Source: Alphaproteobacteria bacterium (GTDB taxonomy: Bacteria; Pseudomonadota; Alphaproteobacteria; Rickettsiales; UBA3002). Taken from it: a stretch of 62,071 bases of DNA. The notes beneath the pieces were generated by a model. The model did not search any database. It saw only the letters and a list, made by a program, of their open reading frames with translations, and was not told the DNA's origin. The stretch is from the NCBI GenBank assembly GCA_022841525.1, contig JALHRI010000006.1, positions 1 through 62,071 of the forward strand. The letters run 5' to 3'. The position numbers and the translations under genes are program-made. Positions 1-10,360 of the stretch are shown piece by piece (positions within the stretch are counted from its first letter, which is position 1; every line of letters begins with the position of its first letter).

Positions 1-997
1 TATTCAGATGCGATGCCTCAATCACATTGTCGCCCAGTCGCGGGCCGGCGGGAATAATGATTTGCGCGGTGGAGGCACGTTTTTCCGCCTGCTGCGAGAC
101 CATTTCATCGTAGGCTTTCAGGCGCGCTTTCGACTTCGCCTGACGTGCTTTCGGCGACGAACGCACCCACTGCAATTCCTCTTCCATCGCTTTTTGGCGG
201 CTGGATTCTTCCTTCTCTTCCTGTTTGAGCTGGCGCGCTTTTTGCTCCAGCCAACCGGAATAATTGCCCTCATACGGGCGACCTTCACCGCGGTCGAGCT
301 CCAGCGTCCAACCGGTGATGTTATCAAGGAAATAACGGTCGTGGGTGACCATCACCACCGTGCCTGGATAGTTCTTCAAATAATGCTCCAGCCAGGCCAC
401 CGATTCGGCATCCAAATGGTTGGTGGGTTCATCGAGCAGTAACATGTCCGGCTTTTCCAGCAGCAGGCGTGCGAGCGCGACTCGGCGTTTTTCACCGCCG
501 GAAAGCTTGGTCACATCCGCATCCGCTGGTGGGCAGCGCAGCGCTTCCATGGCGACTTCAATTTCGCGGTCTAACTCCCACGCATTTGCCGCTTCAATCG
601 CGTCTTGCAGCGCGCCTTGTTTTTCGAGCAATGCGTTCATTTCCTCGTCGCTCATTTCCTCGCAGAGCTTCATCGAAATTTCGTTGAAATCATCGAGCAG
701 CTGCTTTTTTTCTTTCAGGCCGTCCATCACGTTTTCAAAGGCGTTTTTGGAATCATCCAGCCTTGGTTCCTGCTCTAGAAAACCCACTTTTACGCCTTCG
801 GCCGCCCAGGCCTCGCCGTTAAATTCTTTCTCGATGCCTGCCATAATGCGCAGCAGCGTCGATTTACCCGAGCCGTTATGCCCCACAATGCCGATTTTCG
901 CGCCCGGCAGGAAGGAAAGCCAGATGTCCTTGAGTACGGTTTTTCCACCCGGGTAGGTTTTGGAAAGTCCTTTCATTACAAAGGTATATTGGGTCAT
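1..997 (-). CDS. ettA: EttA-type ABC-F translation factor, 3' end outside window
   Basis: ABC-F ATPase of the EttA group, which binds the ribosomal E site and tunes translation according to the ATP/ADP ratio. The first 332 residues are present and the gene runs off the left edge; the family is usually about 555 aa. Visible are a Walker A (GHNGSGKST, near residue 36), an ABC signature (LSGGEKRRV), a Walker B ([11 protein letters not shown]) and the start of the linker between the two ATPase domains. The start [18 protein letters not shown] matches EttA and follows an AAGGACC ribosome site. The specific EttA assignment rests on this start and the family-typical arm and linker pattern. It is divergent from the next gene. 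Confidence 0.93.
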   Translation of the reverse strand, partial: MTQYTFVMKGLSKTYPGGKTVLKDIWLSFLPGAKIGIVGHNGSGKSTLLRIMAGIEKEFNGEAWAAEGVKVGFLEQEPRLDDSKNAFENVMDGLKEKKQLLDDFNEISMKLCEEMSDEEMNALLEKQGALQDAIEAANAWELDREIEVAMEALRCPPADADVTKLSGGEKRRVALARLLLEKPDMLLLDEPTNHLDAESVAWLEHYLKNYPGTVVMVTHDRYFLDNITGWTLELDRGEGRPYEGNYSGWLEQKARQLKQEEKEESSRQKAMEEELQWVRSSPKARQAKSKARLKAYDEMVSQQAEKRASTAQIIIPAGPRLGDNVIEASHLN

Positions 998-1025
998 AGC
1001 GGGGTCCTTATGGTGTTTTCAAGGG

Positions 1026-1094
1026 TTGTCATCCCTGCGCAGGCGGGGATCCAGTCTTAATCATGCTGTATGCCAGCCTTCGCTGGCATGACAA
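1026..1094. repeat. composite REP-like palindrome
   Basis: Outer arms TTGTCAT and ATGACAA enclose two small hairpins, one around CCCTGCGCAGGCGGGG and one with the arms ATGCCAG and CTGGCAT. The motif resembles the dispersed 'GTCATCCC...GGGGATCC' extragenic palindromes common in bacteria. A related structure occurs at 59635-59720. It fills most of the 997-1193 gap, where no other signal was seen. Confidence 0.6.
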
Positions 1095-1193
1095 AGTAAA
1101 TCCCCCCAGCCCATACCCCGCCCACCTTTTTTTCGCAAGACCTTCATCAAATGGTAATAATTGGTCAAGTAAACTGGTAGTCATGAGAGTGTT

Positions 1194-3061
<1,868 letters not shown>

Positions 3062-3154
3062 CTAAGAAAGCGGCGTGATAGAGGAAAACCGCCGCCTTGC
3101 CAAGTGTTATCTGGCGCTTGCCAGCCGCGTCTAAATGCGCCAGTAAAAGCGGGT

Positions 3155-3964
3155 ATGTCGATTTCTGTGACCTGCCCAATCTGTAACACGCCGCACATGC
3201 GCGTGCGCGCGGCCTTTGATGAGTACGCCAAGCATCCCGCCTGTTTGCAGGATGTGCGGCGCATGCATCTGAGTTATGTAGACGCGCATCCGGATGCGCG
3301 TTTTGACGCGCTTTTTGCCTGCGACACTTGCGGGTTTCATCAGGTGCATCCGCTGCCCACGCCTGAGAGCTTAAGCGGTTTTTATCAGCATTATGCAGGC
3401 TCGGCAGGCTATAGTCGTAAAGAGAAAAAGAAAATCAACCGTACCCGTGCGCGGCTTAAGCGCCTGCGCCGCTACGTGCGCACAGGATCGTTTCTGGATG
3501 TGGGGGCGAATATGGGCTTTGCGGTGCAGGCGGCGCATCTGGAAGGTTATGATGCGCACGGCATTGAGATTGATGAAGGCGCGGTGGCGCAGGCGCGCGC
3601 GCGCTATGAGCATCTTACTTTCCACGCCACGATGATTGAAGACTATCAGCCGCCCGCCGCCTATGATCTGGTACACTGCGCCGAGGTGATCGAGCACGTG
3701 CCGGATGTGCACGCCTTCATGCATCACCTGGCGCGGATGCTGAAACCGGGAGGGTATCTCTACCTTACCACGCCGGATATTGGGCATGTGCGGGTGCCGC
3801 GCGACATCATGCGCTGGGGAGAGATAAAACCGCCCGAGCATATTAGCTGGTTTACCAAACAAAGCCTTCGCCTGCTGCTTGAGGCGCATGGCCTTCAGAT
3901 GACGCGGGTGTTTTTTAACCTAAAGCCGGGACTGCGCGTGGTGGCGCATAAGCCTGCTTTCTAG
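3155..3964 (+). CDS. class I SAM methyltransferase with N-terminal Cys motif
   Basis: A 269-aa methyltransferase. The N-terminus has CPIC and CDTC pairs about 55 residues apart, probably a zinc ribbon. Motif I is FLDVGANMGFAVQAA, followed by an acidic loop (GIEIDEGAV), CAEVIEHVPD and LKPGGYLYLTTPD, the pattern of the Methyltransf_23/UbiG-like group. WFTKQSLRLLLEAHG near the end is typical of sugar or surface-glycan methyltransferases. I chose the ATG at 3155 over the upstream ATG at 3104 because conserved sequence begins there. Substrate unknown. It stands alone between ilvC (divergent) and tRNA-Trp. Confidence 0.8.
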   Translation: MSISVTCPICNTPHMRVRAAFDEYAKHPACLQDVRRMHLSYVDAHPDARFDALFACDTCGFHQVHPLPTPESLSGFYQHYAGSAGYSRKEKKKINRTRARLKRLRRYVRTGSFLDVGANMGFAVQAAHLEGYDAHGIEIDEGAVAQARARYEHLTFHATMIEDYQPPAAYDLVHCAEVIEHVPDVHAFMHHLARMLKPGGYLYLTTPDIGHVRVPRDIMRWGEIKPPEHISWFTKQSLRLLLEAHGLQMTRVFFNLKPGLRVVAHKPAF

Positions 3965-4039
3965 CAACGTCAGAGGCTTTCGCCGCGCGTTTGGCAGGGC
4001 TGGACAAATCGCCCAGCGCTGCTATAACGCGCCGCTCGT

Positions 4040-4115
4040 AGGGGTGTAGCTCAATTGGTAGAGCGTCGGTCTCCAAAACCGAAGGTTGCAGGTTCGATGC
4101 CTGTCGCCCCTGCCA
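4040..4115 (+). tRNA. tRNA-Trp (CCA anticodon)
   Basis: 76-nt cloverleaf. The acceptor AGGGGTG pairs with CGCCCCT, the D arm is GCTC/GAGC, and the anticodon stem TCGGT/ACCGA carries the loop CTCCAAA with anticodon CCA. The T arm contains TTCGATG, and the 3' CCA is encoded. Its 3' half is the attachment site of the island that follows, so the tRNA stays intact after integration. Confidence 0.97.
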
Positions 4116-4117
4116 GT
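4069..4117 (+). repeat. attL core of the island
   Basis: 49 bp identical to 18599-18647, running from the anticodon loop of tRNA-Trp to 2 bases past its CCA end. One mismatch then follows, and four more matching bases. Confidence 0.93.
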
Positions 4118-4158
4118 GCCAGAGCCGGTTTTAGAGACAAGCCTTTAAGCTTGTGCCA

Positions 4159-4182
4159 TTCATGGGACACTGGCGGGACACT
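4159..4182 (+). promoter_or_regulatory. left arm-type integrase site candidate (paired GGGACACT)
   Basis: Two GGGACACT units 11 bp apart lie just inside attL. The 24-bp block recurs at 18459-18482 just inside attR with two mismatches. Position and repeat suggest arm-type binding sites of the island integrase. Confidence 0.55.
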
Positions 4183-4237
4183 CCCGCACAACAAACCATA
4201 ACCCATATTGCTATTGACAAAAAACGATGCGCCTTAA

Positions 4238-6019
4238 TCAAGCGAAACTAGGCACAGCTTTGCTCGCTTGCTCAGACGTTTTATTCGCCCACGTTCCCCT
4301 GTCGGCCGTACGGCGCTTATACATTGCAAAGTCCGCCAACGCATTCGCCCAAGGACTGTAAATACTAAATCCGTGTTCTTCTTCTGACCGCCTGACGAGG
4401 CCAGCAAACGGGTTGATCTCGAGGACTCGTGCGGTGCCATCCGTATTACGAATGACATCAACGCCTGTGCATCCTGGACCGAAAGCAAGTGCTGCTTGCA
4501 ATGCGGCATCCTTTACTTCATCTGGCAATACTTCAATTTCATTACTTGCGTGTTTTGCCTGAAATTCGTTTGCACTCATCCCTTGTTTTGAGACGTAATA
4601 CTGGCGTGCATCTTGCTCATCAAGCGCCACGCGCAGCATATCTGCTCCTTGAGAGACGTTGGTAATGCGCATTCCTGGTTGCGCCCGTCGTTGGCAGGCA
4701 GCGACCACTTTTGCGGTATTGTGTCCTTCGCTATCTATGCCTACGACCACTTGAACGCGGTAGTCTCTTCGCCTCATAGGGTCTGATTCGATAAACTCTT
4801 GTATCAGAGCTCCACCGTTTTTAGCCTTCCGCGACAGCGCATGAAAATCTAAAAATGCCTGTTTTGCTTCTTCTTTAGTGTCAACAATCCTTACCTGATC
4901 TCCATTCCACCCCATGTTTGATTTTACGACATAAGGGCCGTGACCAAGGGATGCAAGAAAAGCATCTATTTCTGAATGTCTTTGCAGTTCGTTATGGAAT
5001 AGCCCGAATGTTTTTGGTGTAGGAACTTGATGTGCCTCAAACACTTTTTGACTAAGAAGCTTATCATGCGCATTTTTCAGGCTTTCATAATCTTGATAGA
5101 CTGGCACTTCAGCTTGCCTTAAAGCTGTTGCAAGTTCTTCTGTCGCTTTGATCTCAACGGGAGTGCGAAGTGTTGCGGCATCAAACGATGAGAGAGCATA
5201 ATCTTGTTCGCCAGAAATCAGATGAATTCCATCTTCTCTGCGCTGGATTATAACCTTTTCAGCGTTGATTAAGGTTGCTTGATGTCCACTGGCTTTTAAC
5301 GCAGCTGCAATGGATTCTGAATCATGGCGTTTGTGTTTTTGGTCTTGATAGAGAATCAACAGATTCAAAGGTCTTTCCGTTTGCAGCAATCCTATTACAT
5401 GCTGCGCGGTATTTTCTGCACCATGATTATTCAACGGCGGCACATTAGCGCCAATGGTAGGAGTGACGTCAATGGCCGCGGCTAACTTTTCCGGGCTGGA
5501 AAGAGCTTCGTTTATTGTTCTGTGGAAATCTTTCTCTGCAATAGGATGGGCAGGATAAACTTGAGCAATACCCTTAGTGCCGAGTGCATTAGCGCGTTGA
5601 ATTTGCTCTCTATCATTGCGGGGCACTACTAGTTGAGGTGTTCGCGCATCAAATAACTCAAAGGTAGTGTTGTAGCCGCCGCGTGTAATAGCTACAGCGG
5701 CATTGGCAAGCTCGGCGCGAAATTTTTGGCTATCAATGGGGGCAAAAACGCGAATCATCCCTTGGCCTTCTTGTGCAGCTAATTGCTCAAGATAGGCAAA
5801 CACAGTAATTTGTCTATTGGCGTCACTGGGGTCTTGAACATAATGCTTCTTTGCATTTTCGCTGAGATAAATATCCCAAAACTGATGCTTAAAATTCGCC
5901 GAATAGTTTCGAGCTCTAATAATATTCTCGAAGAAAGGCAGATCTTTTGGATGGTAGCCGCCCCCACCAAATACAATGACATGCCTGTCTTTATCAGGCC
6001 CATCATTGCGCTTTGGCAT
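4238..6019 (-). pseudogene. C-terminal part of glycosyltransferase-ATP-grasp fusion, separated by in-frame TAG
   Basis: 593 residues from the first ATG after the TAG. Residues 10-200 look like the C-terminal Rossmann half of a GT-B/family 28 glycosyltransferase (VIVFGGGGYHP, then ITRGGYNTTFEL and PQLVVPRNDREQ). Residues 215-560 are an ATP-grasp ligase: YVVKSNMGWNGDQV, EFIESD followed by RRRDYRVQVVVG, and the metal motif VLEINPFAG. The N-terminal GT half is the next gene upstream in the SAME reading frame, split off only by one TAG at 6071-6073. No ribosome site precedes the ATG at 6019. It is therefore most likely a broken gene or one that needs readthrough. Product unknown; a glycosylated and amino-acid-ligated small molecule is one possibility. 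Confidence 0.75.
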
Positions 6020-6070
6020 TGGTGTGATGAAATTACCTGCGTAAGCGGTGGGAGTAGTAATATGTTCCCA

Positions 6071-6637
6071 CTAAGGCTGACTCTGTGCCAGGGTAGAAAA
6101 TTTATTGTCTCCGCGTATTAAAATTTGATCATAATGTGTATTCAGTAAATCTATGACTTCTGTTGGCTTGTTGCTATGCACAATATCTCGACATAAGGAG
6201 ATCATTTTTGGTTTGATAGTGCCTGTTTGCTTTAATTCGCCTATGGCTTCTATGTCGTGCTTACGGAATATTTGTTGAAATGGGAAAAATTCGGTAATGA
6301 CTGCATCAGGTTTAAAATCAGCCAGAGCAGCCTTCACTGCATTTTTTCTGGCCTCTATATAACCTGCATTATTTTCGTAAGGCTGATTATTTTGAGTAAC
6401 GTATTCCCAATTGCCATTTGGTAGAATTTTATAATCAACCAAAGGCAAATGCACTACGCGCGCATGATGAAAATCAAACGTTTGCGCAGCGCCAGCATAA
6501 TTTAGTGTGCCAGAGAGAAGCATCACCTCAGCACCCTGATTCTCAAGCTGCTTAATGAGCTGGCTTGCGATATTAAAATGACCGTAGCCCTCGTGTGATT
6601 CAACAAATAAGGCAATTCTTGGTTTTTTCGTTTCCAT
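6071..6637 (-). pseudogene. N-terminal part of the same glycosyltransferase fusion, ends at TAG
   Basis: About 188 residues. It opens with RIALFVESHEGYGHFNIASQL, the GHGHxNRA-type N-terminal motif of GT-B glycosyltransferases, and continues through a Rossmann half-domain (DAVITEFFPFQ). The open frame stops at TAG (6071-6073). Reading on in frame gives WEHITTPTAYAGNFITP and then the next protein, which is how intact GT-B enzymes join their two halves. I prefer the ATG at 6637, which has GGAG six bases upstream, to the ATG at 6649, which has none. Together the parts would make a protein of about 800 aa. Confidence 0.75.
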
Positions 6638-6741
6638 ATCTCGCTCCATAATTTGCTTATTTTATAGCATTAGATTAGGCTAATTTGTGTTAAGTTTTGA
6701 TGATAGTTTCTTTGAATATCATTGTATTTTATCCCATGAAT

Positions 6742-6761
6742 TGCCCCAAAAGTGCCCCAAA
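6742..6761 (-). promoter_or_regulatory. paired GGGGCA repeat upstream of the integrase
   Basis: On the minus strand this reads as two GGGGCA units 11 bp apart (one is GGGGCACT), the same unit and period as the arm-site candidates at both island ends. It lies about 135 bp before the integrase start, so the integrase may bind its own promoter region. It is a short motif and could be chance. Confidence 0.35.
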
Positions 6762-6896
6762 GCCTAGTAGTATGATCATTATAATGCTGTATTTCTATAA
6801 TAAAATAGGATTAGTCCATCGGTTTGTGTATCATATGTTGCTATTTATTGCCTTCTTTTGTAGTTTGCCGTCATGCGTTATAGTGAGGTGTGACCT

Positions 6897-7964
6897 ATGG
6901 CAAGTATTGAAAAGCGCACGACAGGCGGCGGCGAGGTGGCGTACCGCGTCAAAATACGGTTGCGGGGTTTTCCCACCCAAACTGCTACGTTTGAGCGCCT
7001 AACGGATGCAAAAAAATGGGCACAGCATACTGAGGCGGCAATTCGTGAAGGCCGCTATTTCAAATCATCGCAGGCTAAGAAGCGCACATTGGCTGATGCT
7101 ATTGCACGCTATGAGAAAGAAATACTAACGCGCAAAGGCAATAAAGCGGTAAATGCACGCCAGCATTTGCGCTGGTGGAAAGAAGCTATCGGTGCCTATA
7201 CGCTTGCAGATGTGACCACGGCGCTGATTGTCGAGCATCGAAACAAGCTTATTGGCAGCACAAATAAATATGGGCGCGAGTTAGGTGCCAGCACTGCAAA
7301 CCGTTATGCCGCCTCTTTAAGCCACGTGCTCAGCGTTGCAACCGATCAATGGGAGTGGATAGACAGCAACCCCGTATCACGCGTTAAAAAACTAAAAGAA
7401 CCACGTGGCAGAGTGCGGTTTTTATCCGATGAAGAGCGTAGCAACCTGCTTGCTGCGTGCAAAACAAGTGACAATACACATCTATACTTGGTGGTCGTAC
7501 TGGCACTGAGCACCGGAGCGCGCAAAATGGAAGTGCTGGGGCTAAAGTGGAAGGATGTAGATTTGAAACGTCAGGCCATTGTGCTGCATGATACCAAAAA
7601 CGGCGAGCGCCGCGTGCTACCCCTGCAAGGCCATGCTTTGGAGTGTATGAAGGCGCACGCCAAGGTGCGTAGCCTGCATAGCGAATATGTATTCCCCAGT
7701 GATGTAAAGAACCAGCCTATGGATATTCGCACTGCGTGGGAAAATGCCATGATCAGTGCAGGCGTGCATGACTTCCGCTTCCATGATCTGCGCCACAGTG
7801 CTGCCAGCTACCTTGCTATGAATGGTGCAAGCCTTGCCGAAATAGCCGAAGTGCTAGGCCACAAAACCCTCGCCATGGTGAAGCGTTACGCGCACTTAAG
7901 TGAAGCGCATACCAGCAAAGTGGTTGCTCGCATGAATGAGAAAATTTTTCAGAGTTTGTCCTAA
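6897..7964 (+). CDS. int: tyrosine recombinase/integrase of the island
   Basis: 355-aa phage-type integrase that would recombine the island with tRNA-Trp. The N-terminal part has an AP2-like arm-binding domain (VAYRVKIRLRGFPTQTATF), followed by a SAM-like core-binding domain around residues 60-165. The catalytic domain carries Arg (STGARKMEVLGLKW), the HDLRHSAASYL box, GHKTLAMVKRY with the nucleophilic Tyr, and the basic residue in TKNGE. The ATG follows GTGAGGTGTG. The next ORF starts inside the stop codon (TAATG), so the two are probably translated together. It is 2.8 kb from attL, an unusually internal position, because the broken glycosyltransferase gene lies between. Confidence 0.95.
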   Translation: MASIEKRTTGGGEVAYRVKIRLRGFPTQTATFERLTDAKKWAQHTEAAIREGRYFKSSQAKKRTLADAIARYEKEILTRKGNKAVNARQHLRWWKEAIGAYTLADVTTALIVEHRNKLIGSTNKYGRELGASTANRYAASLSHVLSVATDQWEWIDSNPVSRVKKLKEPRGRVRFLSDEERSNLLAACKTSDNTHLYLVVVLALSTGARKMEVLGLKWKDVDLKRQAIVLHDTKNGERRVLPLQGHALECMKAHAKVRSLHSEYVFPSDVKNQPMDIRTAWENAMISAGVHDFRFHDLRHSAASYLAMNGASLAEIAEVLGHKTLAMVKRYAHLSEAHTSKVVARMNEKIFQSLS

Positions 7965-8650
7965 TGGAAATATTTCCAACATGGTTGCCTGATAAAGTTA
8001 AGGTGGCAATAGGCGATGCAGCATTCCTTGAACAAGAGGACTATCTCCCTGTAAAGCGGCTTCTCACTGATGACACTGTCATGCCTAATATTTGGAATCT
8101 TCTTGATAAGAAAGGACAAGCGATAGAATTTTATATGAAAAGATTAAACGCTATTTCCTGGTGGGTGATGGCTGATACGATGCCTTTGGCTGAACAGAAG
8201 AAGCATTTATTAAAAGCAGAGAAAGCACTGCATGCATTGTATGCTAACATCATTCCATGCGCTGAAAACCAATTTTTTATGCAGCATTGTTTTGAAAATG
8301 CGATGCGGGAATATTTCCACCCTCAGAGAGTGCCATTTAATATGATTGGGCAAAACAATTCAGAACGTCTTTCTGTTCACTTTATTAGTTTGCTTGGAAA
8401 AATACTGAATCATTTTGATGAACAAAAAAAATATTTATTAGAAAGACAGCATCAAAAAGACTCGATTTTTCCGCGCAAAATGAATGATAAAAATGCCTTT
8501 CGCACGTATCTAGTTAAAGGTGTGTCTAAGGATGTAAAAGAATTTCTAGGTGCCAAGAATTATGCCTTAGTAGCAGAAATAGTCCAAGTTATGACTGACG
8601 ACTACGATGGTATAGGGGAAGATCTAATCTCAAAAATTGTGAACAGCTAG
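7964..8650 (+). CDS. hypothetical protein coupled to the integrase
   Basis: 228 aa with no family I recognise. It starts in the TAATG overlap with the integrase stop and is likely co-translated with it. It is mostly helical, with no signal peptide or membrane segment and several aromatic-rich helices (FYMKRLNAISWWVMAD; FFMQHCFENAMREYF). It is clearly A+T rich. The position suggests an accessory to integration or excision, or an island-maintenance protein, but nothing in the sequence proves it. Confidence 0.6.
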   Translation: MEIFPTWLPDKVKVAIGDAAFLEQEDYLPVKRLLTDDTVMPNIWNLLDKKGQAIEFYMKRLNAISWWVMADTMPLAEQKKHLLKAEKALHALYANIIPCAENQFFMQHCFENAMREYFHPQRVPFNMIGQNNSERLSVHFISLLGKILNHFDEQKKYLLERQHQKDSIFPRKMNDKNAFRTYLVKGVSKDVKEFLGAKNYALVAEIVQVMTDDYDGIGEDLISKIVNS

Positions 8651-8710
8651 AACATTGTTGGCAATTTTAGCAGCAACCTTCCTCCTAAATAATATACCTC
8701 TGTCTTAAAA

Positions 8711-8755
8711 CTCCTCTTACCAGTTGGTACTGGTTCATATTATCTTAAAGAGGAG
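8711..8755 (+). promoter_or_regulatory. operator-like palindrome and RBS-masking arms before the AlpA-like gene
   Basis: CTCCTCTT (8711-8718) is complementary to AAGAGGAG (8748-8755), which contains the ribosome site of the next gene. Between them lie the palindrome ACCAGT-TGGT-ACTGGT (8719-8734) and a TATTAT -10-like box (8738-8743). Readthrough RNA from the integrase operon would fold and hide the ribosome site. A transcript from the local promoter would lack the 5' arm. Confidence 0.45.
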
Positions 8756-8760
8756 CAAAC

Positions 8761-8973
8761 ATGACTACCACTAAACTCATCCCATTAACGCAGTGGTCAC
8801 AACACCACCCATATCCGAATATATCGGGGCTGCGCTATTTAGTGTTCAATGCCAACTCAAATGGTTTTGCATCGTGCATTAAGCGCATTGGCAAACGCAT
8901 TTTAATTGATGAGGCCGCCTATTTTGCATGGGTAGAAACCCAGCAAGTGCCTCAGCACCCCATCAGCAACTAA
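8761..8973 (+). CDS. AlpA/excisionase-like small DNA-binding protein
   Basis: 70 aa. The pattern SGLRYLVFNANSNGFASC, then RIGKRILIDEAAYFAWV is that of the short winged-helix proteins next to integrases in proteobacterial islands, which act as recombination directionality factors or integrase activators. Start: ATG with AGAGGAG at ideal spacing. The gene may be regulated at the translation level (see 8711-8755). A G+C hairpin follows the stop. Confidence 0.7.
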   Translation: MTTTKLIPLTQWSQHHPYPNISGLRYLVFNANSNGFASCIKRIGKRILIDEAAYFAWVETQQVPQHPISN

Positions 8974-8980
8974 AAGAAAA

Positions 8981-9002
8981 GCCCCGCTGATCAGGGCGGG
9001 GC
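8981..9002. terminator. G+C hairpin after the AlpA-like gene
   Basis: GCCCCGC and GCGGGGC form a 7-bp stem with an 8-base loop. On the plus strand it lacks a T run. On the minus strand it is followed by TTTTCTTTT, a good intrinsic terminator for transcription from the right. Confidence 0.45.
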
Positions 9003-9088
9003 AGAAAGCTTTATCATGAAAACACTACCATTCTGCGGTGGCATTGTCCACCGCGCCTATTGCTGCAACCTTTTTGTGGAGGTTTGCC

Positions 9089-9388
9089 ATGGGTGCTAAA
9101 TTTAGAATCACGTTTATAATGTACTTTAATGGCGAGCCTGAAACCTATGTGGTGCGGGGACGGGCAGCCGAAACACTTGCCTGCCTTGTGCATGCTGGGC
9201 AGTCTGGCATAACTGCGCTGGAGGTAAATAGCTGGGCATACCGTTTAGCGTCATACATTCATGACCTTCGCCATAAATACGGGCTTGATATTCACACTAT
9301 CATGGAGCCGCATGATGGGGGCGAGCACGCGCGCTACCGATTGATTACACCGGTTCATATTGAAGCAGCGGGTGAAGATCATGGCTAA
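9089..9388 (+). CDS. winged-helix domain protein, 99 aa
   Basis: Starting at the ATG with GGAGG six bases upstream (9089), the protein reads MGAKFRITFIMYF, then a helical segment and HDLRHKYGLDIHTIMEP, and ends in a beta-wing-like RYRLITPV. It is a small winged-helix protein of the sort found in alphaproteobacterial prophages and islands; its exact role is unknown. Its end overlaps the next gene by 8 bases. An upstream ATG in frame (9038) has no ribosome site and was not used. Confidence 0.6.
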   Translation: MGAKFRITFIMYFNGEPETYVVRGRAAETLACLVHAGQSGITALEVNSWAYRLASYIHDLRHKYGLDIHTIMEPHDGGEHARYRLITPVHIEAAGEDHG

Positions 9389-9803
9389 ATACAATAAAAC
9401 AGGCCGCAGCAAGACTAAGGGGCGGGTAGTGATACTTCCCTATCCGCTACTTGAAAGTGATGCGTGGCGTACGCTGCCGCCGCCTGCATGTAAAATCTTC
9501 ATTGAGCTGAGGCGACGGTTTAATGGCGCTAATAACGGCGATATATCCCTGAGCTGCCGTGAGGCAGCAGAGATAGCGGGCTGTAGTAAAGGTAGCGCAA
9601 AACGCCATTTTGATTCCCTTATTAGTCACGGGTTTATTGATTTGCGCCGGAAAGGAGTGATGCGCAACCGCTTTGCAAGCACGTGGTATCTGACCATGGA
9701 GACGTGCGAATTTCAGCCAAGCTATCCAACGAATCGCTGGCGAGCTTACAAAAAAACGCCAGTTCTACCACAAGACTTCACAGTACCTGATATGAAACGC
9801 TGA
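9381..9803 (+). CDS. helix-turn-helix island protein, replication- or regulation-type
   Basis: About 140 aa from the ATG at 9381, overlapping the previous gene by 8 bases. A basic N-terminus (KYNKTGRSKTKGR) is followed by a winged helix: LSCREAAEIAGCSKGSAKRHFDSLISHGFI is a typical HTH reading head. Such proteins are common in integrated elements, where they are called replication-initiation-like or regulatory. Function here is inferred only from the fold pattern and context. Confidence 0.6.
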   Translation: MAKYNKTGRSKTKGRVVILPYPLLESDAWRTLPPPACKIFIELRRRFNGANNGDISLSCREAAEIAGCSKGSAKRHFDSLISHGFIDLRRKGVMRNRFASTWYLTMETCEFQPSYPTNRWRAYKKTPVLPQDFTVPDMKR

Positions 9804-9822
9804 GTAGCAAAAATGCTTTTTT

Positions 9823-9893
9823 CAGTTTCACTACAGAACCAGTCAGAAAGGTTTGAGACTTCACTGCAGTTTCACGACAGATACACATATAAT
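9823..9893 (+). promoter_or_regulatory. promoter with repeated CAGTTTCACnACAG operator
   Basis: CAGTTTCACTACAG (9823-9836) and CAGTTTCACGACAG (9867-9880) differ by one base and are 44 bp apart, about four helix turns. A partial third copy (GACTTCACTGCAG) lies at 9857-9869. A TATAAT box at 9888-9893 precedes the gene at 9945. This looks like repressor half-sites on a promoter. Confidence 0.45.
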
Positions 9894-9944
9894 ATACCAC
9901 AGGGGGGCTGGATACAGTTCTCCTCTTTTTAGGAGATTAACACA

Positions 9945-10325
9945 ATGACACACCCGATTATCATTGATGCAAAGGCAAACATTCATCAGGAAGCTGACAT
10001 TGCTTCTGGCCATGAAGCGCATCGACCGTTGCGACCATGGTCAATTAGAGGCGCTCTTAAGCATTTGGCATCGCAGCGCATAGCAATTTCTGAATCGCTT
10101 TCAGACTCGCTGCCAAGCAAACCAACCGTCGCACAGCGCGTCGCTGCAGCGGCATTTGATGCTGCAATTCATGGCAACATGAAAGCTATACAGTTTGTGA
10201 CCGATCAAATTGATGGCAAAATATGGGATAACCGCATGCACGAAGATTTTTTAGCAATACAGGCGATGAGCGATGAAGAATTGCTAGAGTTTATTGCGCA
10301 ACCGTTGCTAGAAAAAAATCAATAA
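9945..10325 (+). CDS. small terminase-like / DUF5681-like island protein
   Basis: 126 aa. The segment VAAAAFDAAIHGNMKAIQFVTDQIDGKI resembles proteins annotated in prophage and island regions as DUF5681 or small-terminase-like, where this helix pair follows a HTH. No large terminase is present. The ATG follows TTAGGAG. A promoter with repeated operator-like boxes lies directly upstream. Role unknown. Confidence 0.5.
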   Translation: MTHPIIIDAKANIHQEADIASGHEAHRPLRPWSIRGALKHLASQRIAISESLSDSLPSKPTVAQRVAAAAFDAAIHGNMKAIQFVTDQIDGKIWDNRMHEDFLAIQAMSDEELLEFIAQPLLEKNQ

Positions 10326-10360
10326 AAATGAAGAGTATTAGAGATCGAGTCTGGTGAAAA

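Noticed and set aside
420-956. 178-codon frame opposite ettA
   Set aside because: Antisense shadow of a well-recognised ABC-F gene, Ser-rich, no ribosome site.
6071-6073. TAG read as pyrrolysine or another special amino acid
   Set aside because: No pyrrolysine genes are expected in this group and none are visible; nonsense mutation or ordinary suppression is simpler.
6697-7002. 101-codon frame overlapping the integrase start
   Set aside because: The integrase frame has a good start and conserved N-terminus; this frame is A+T-rich noise over the promoter region.
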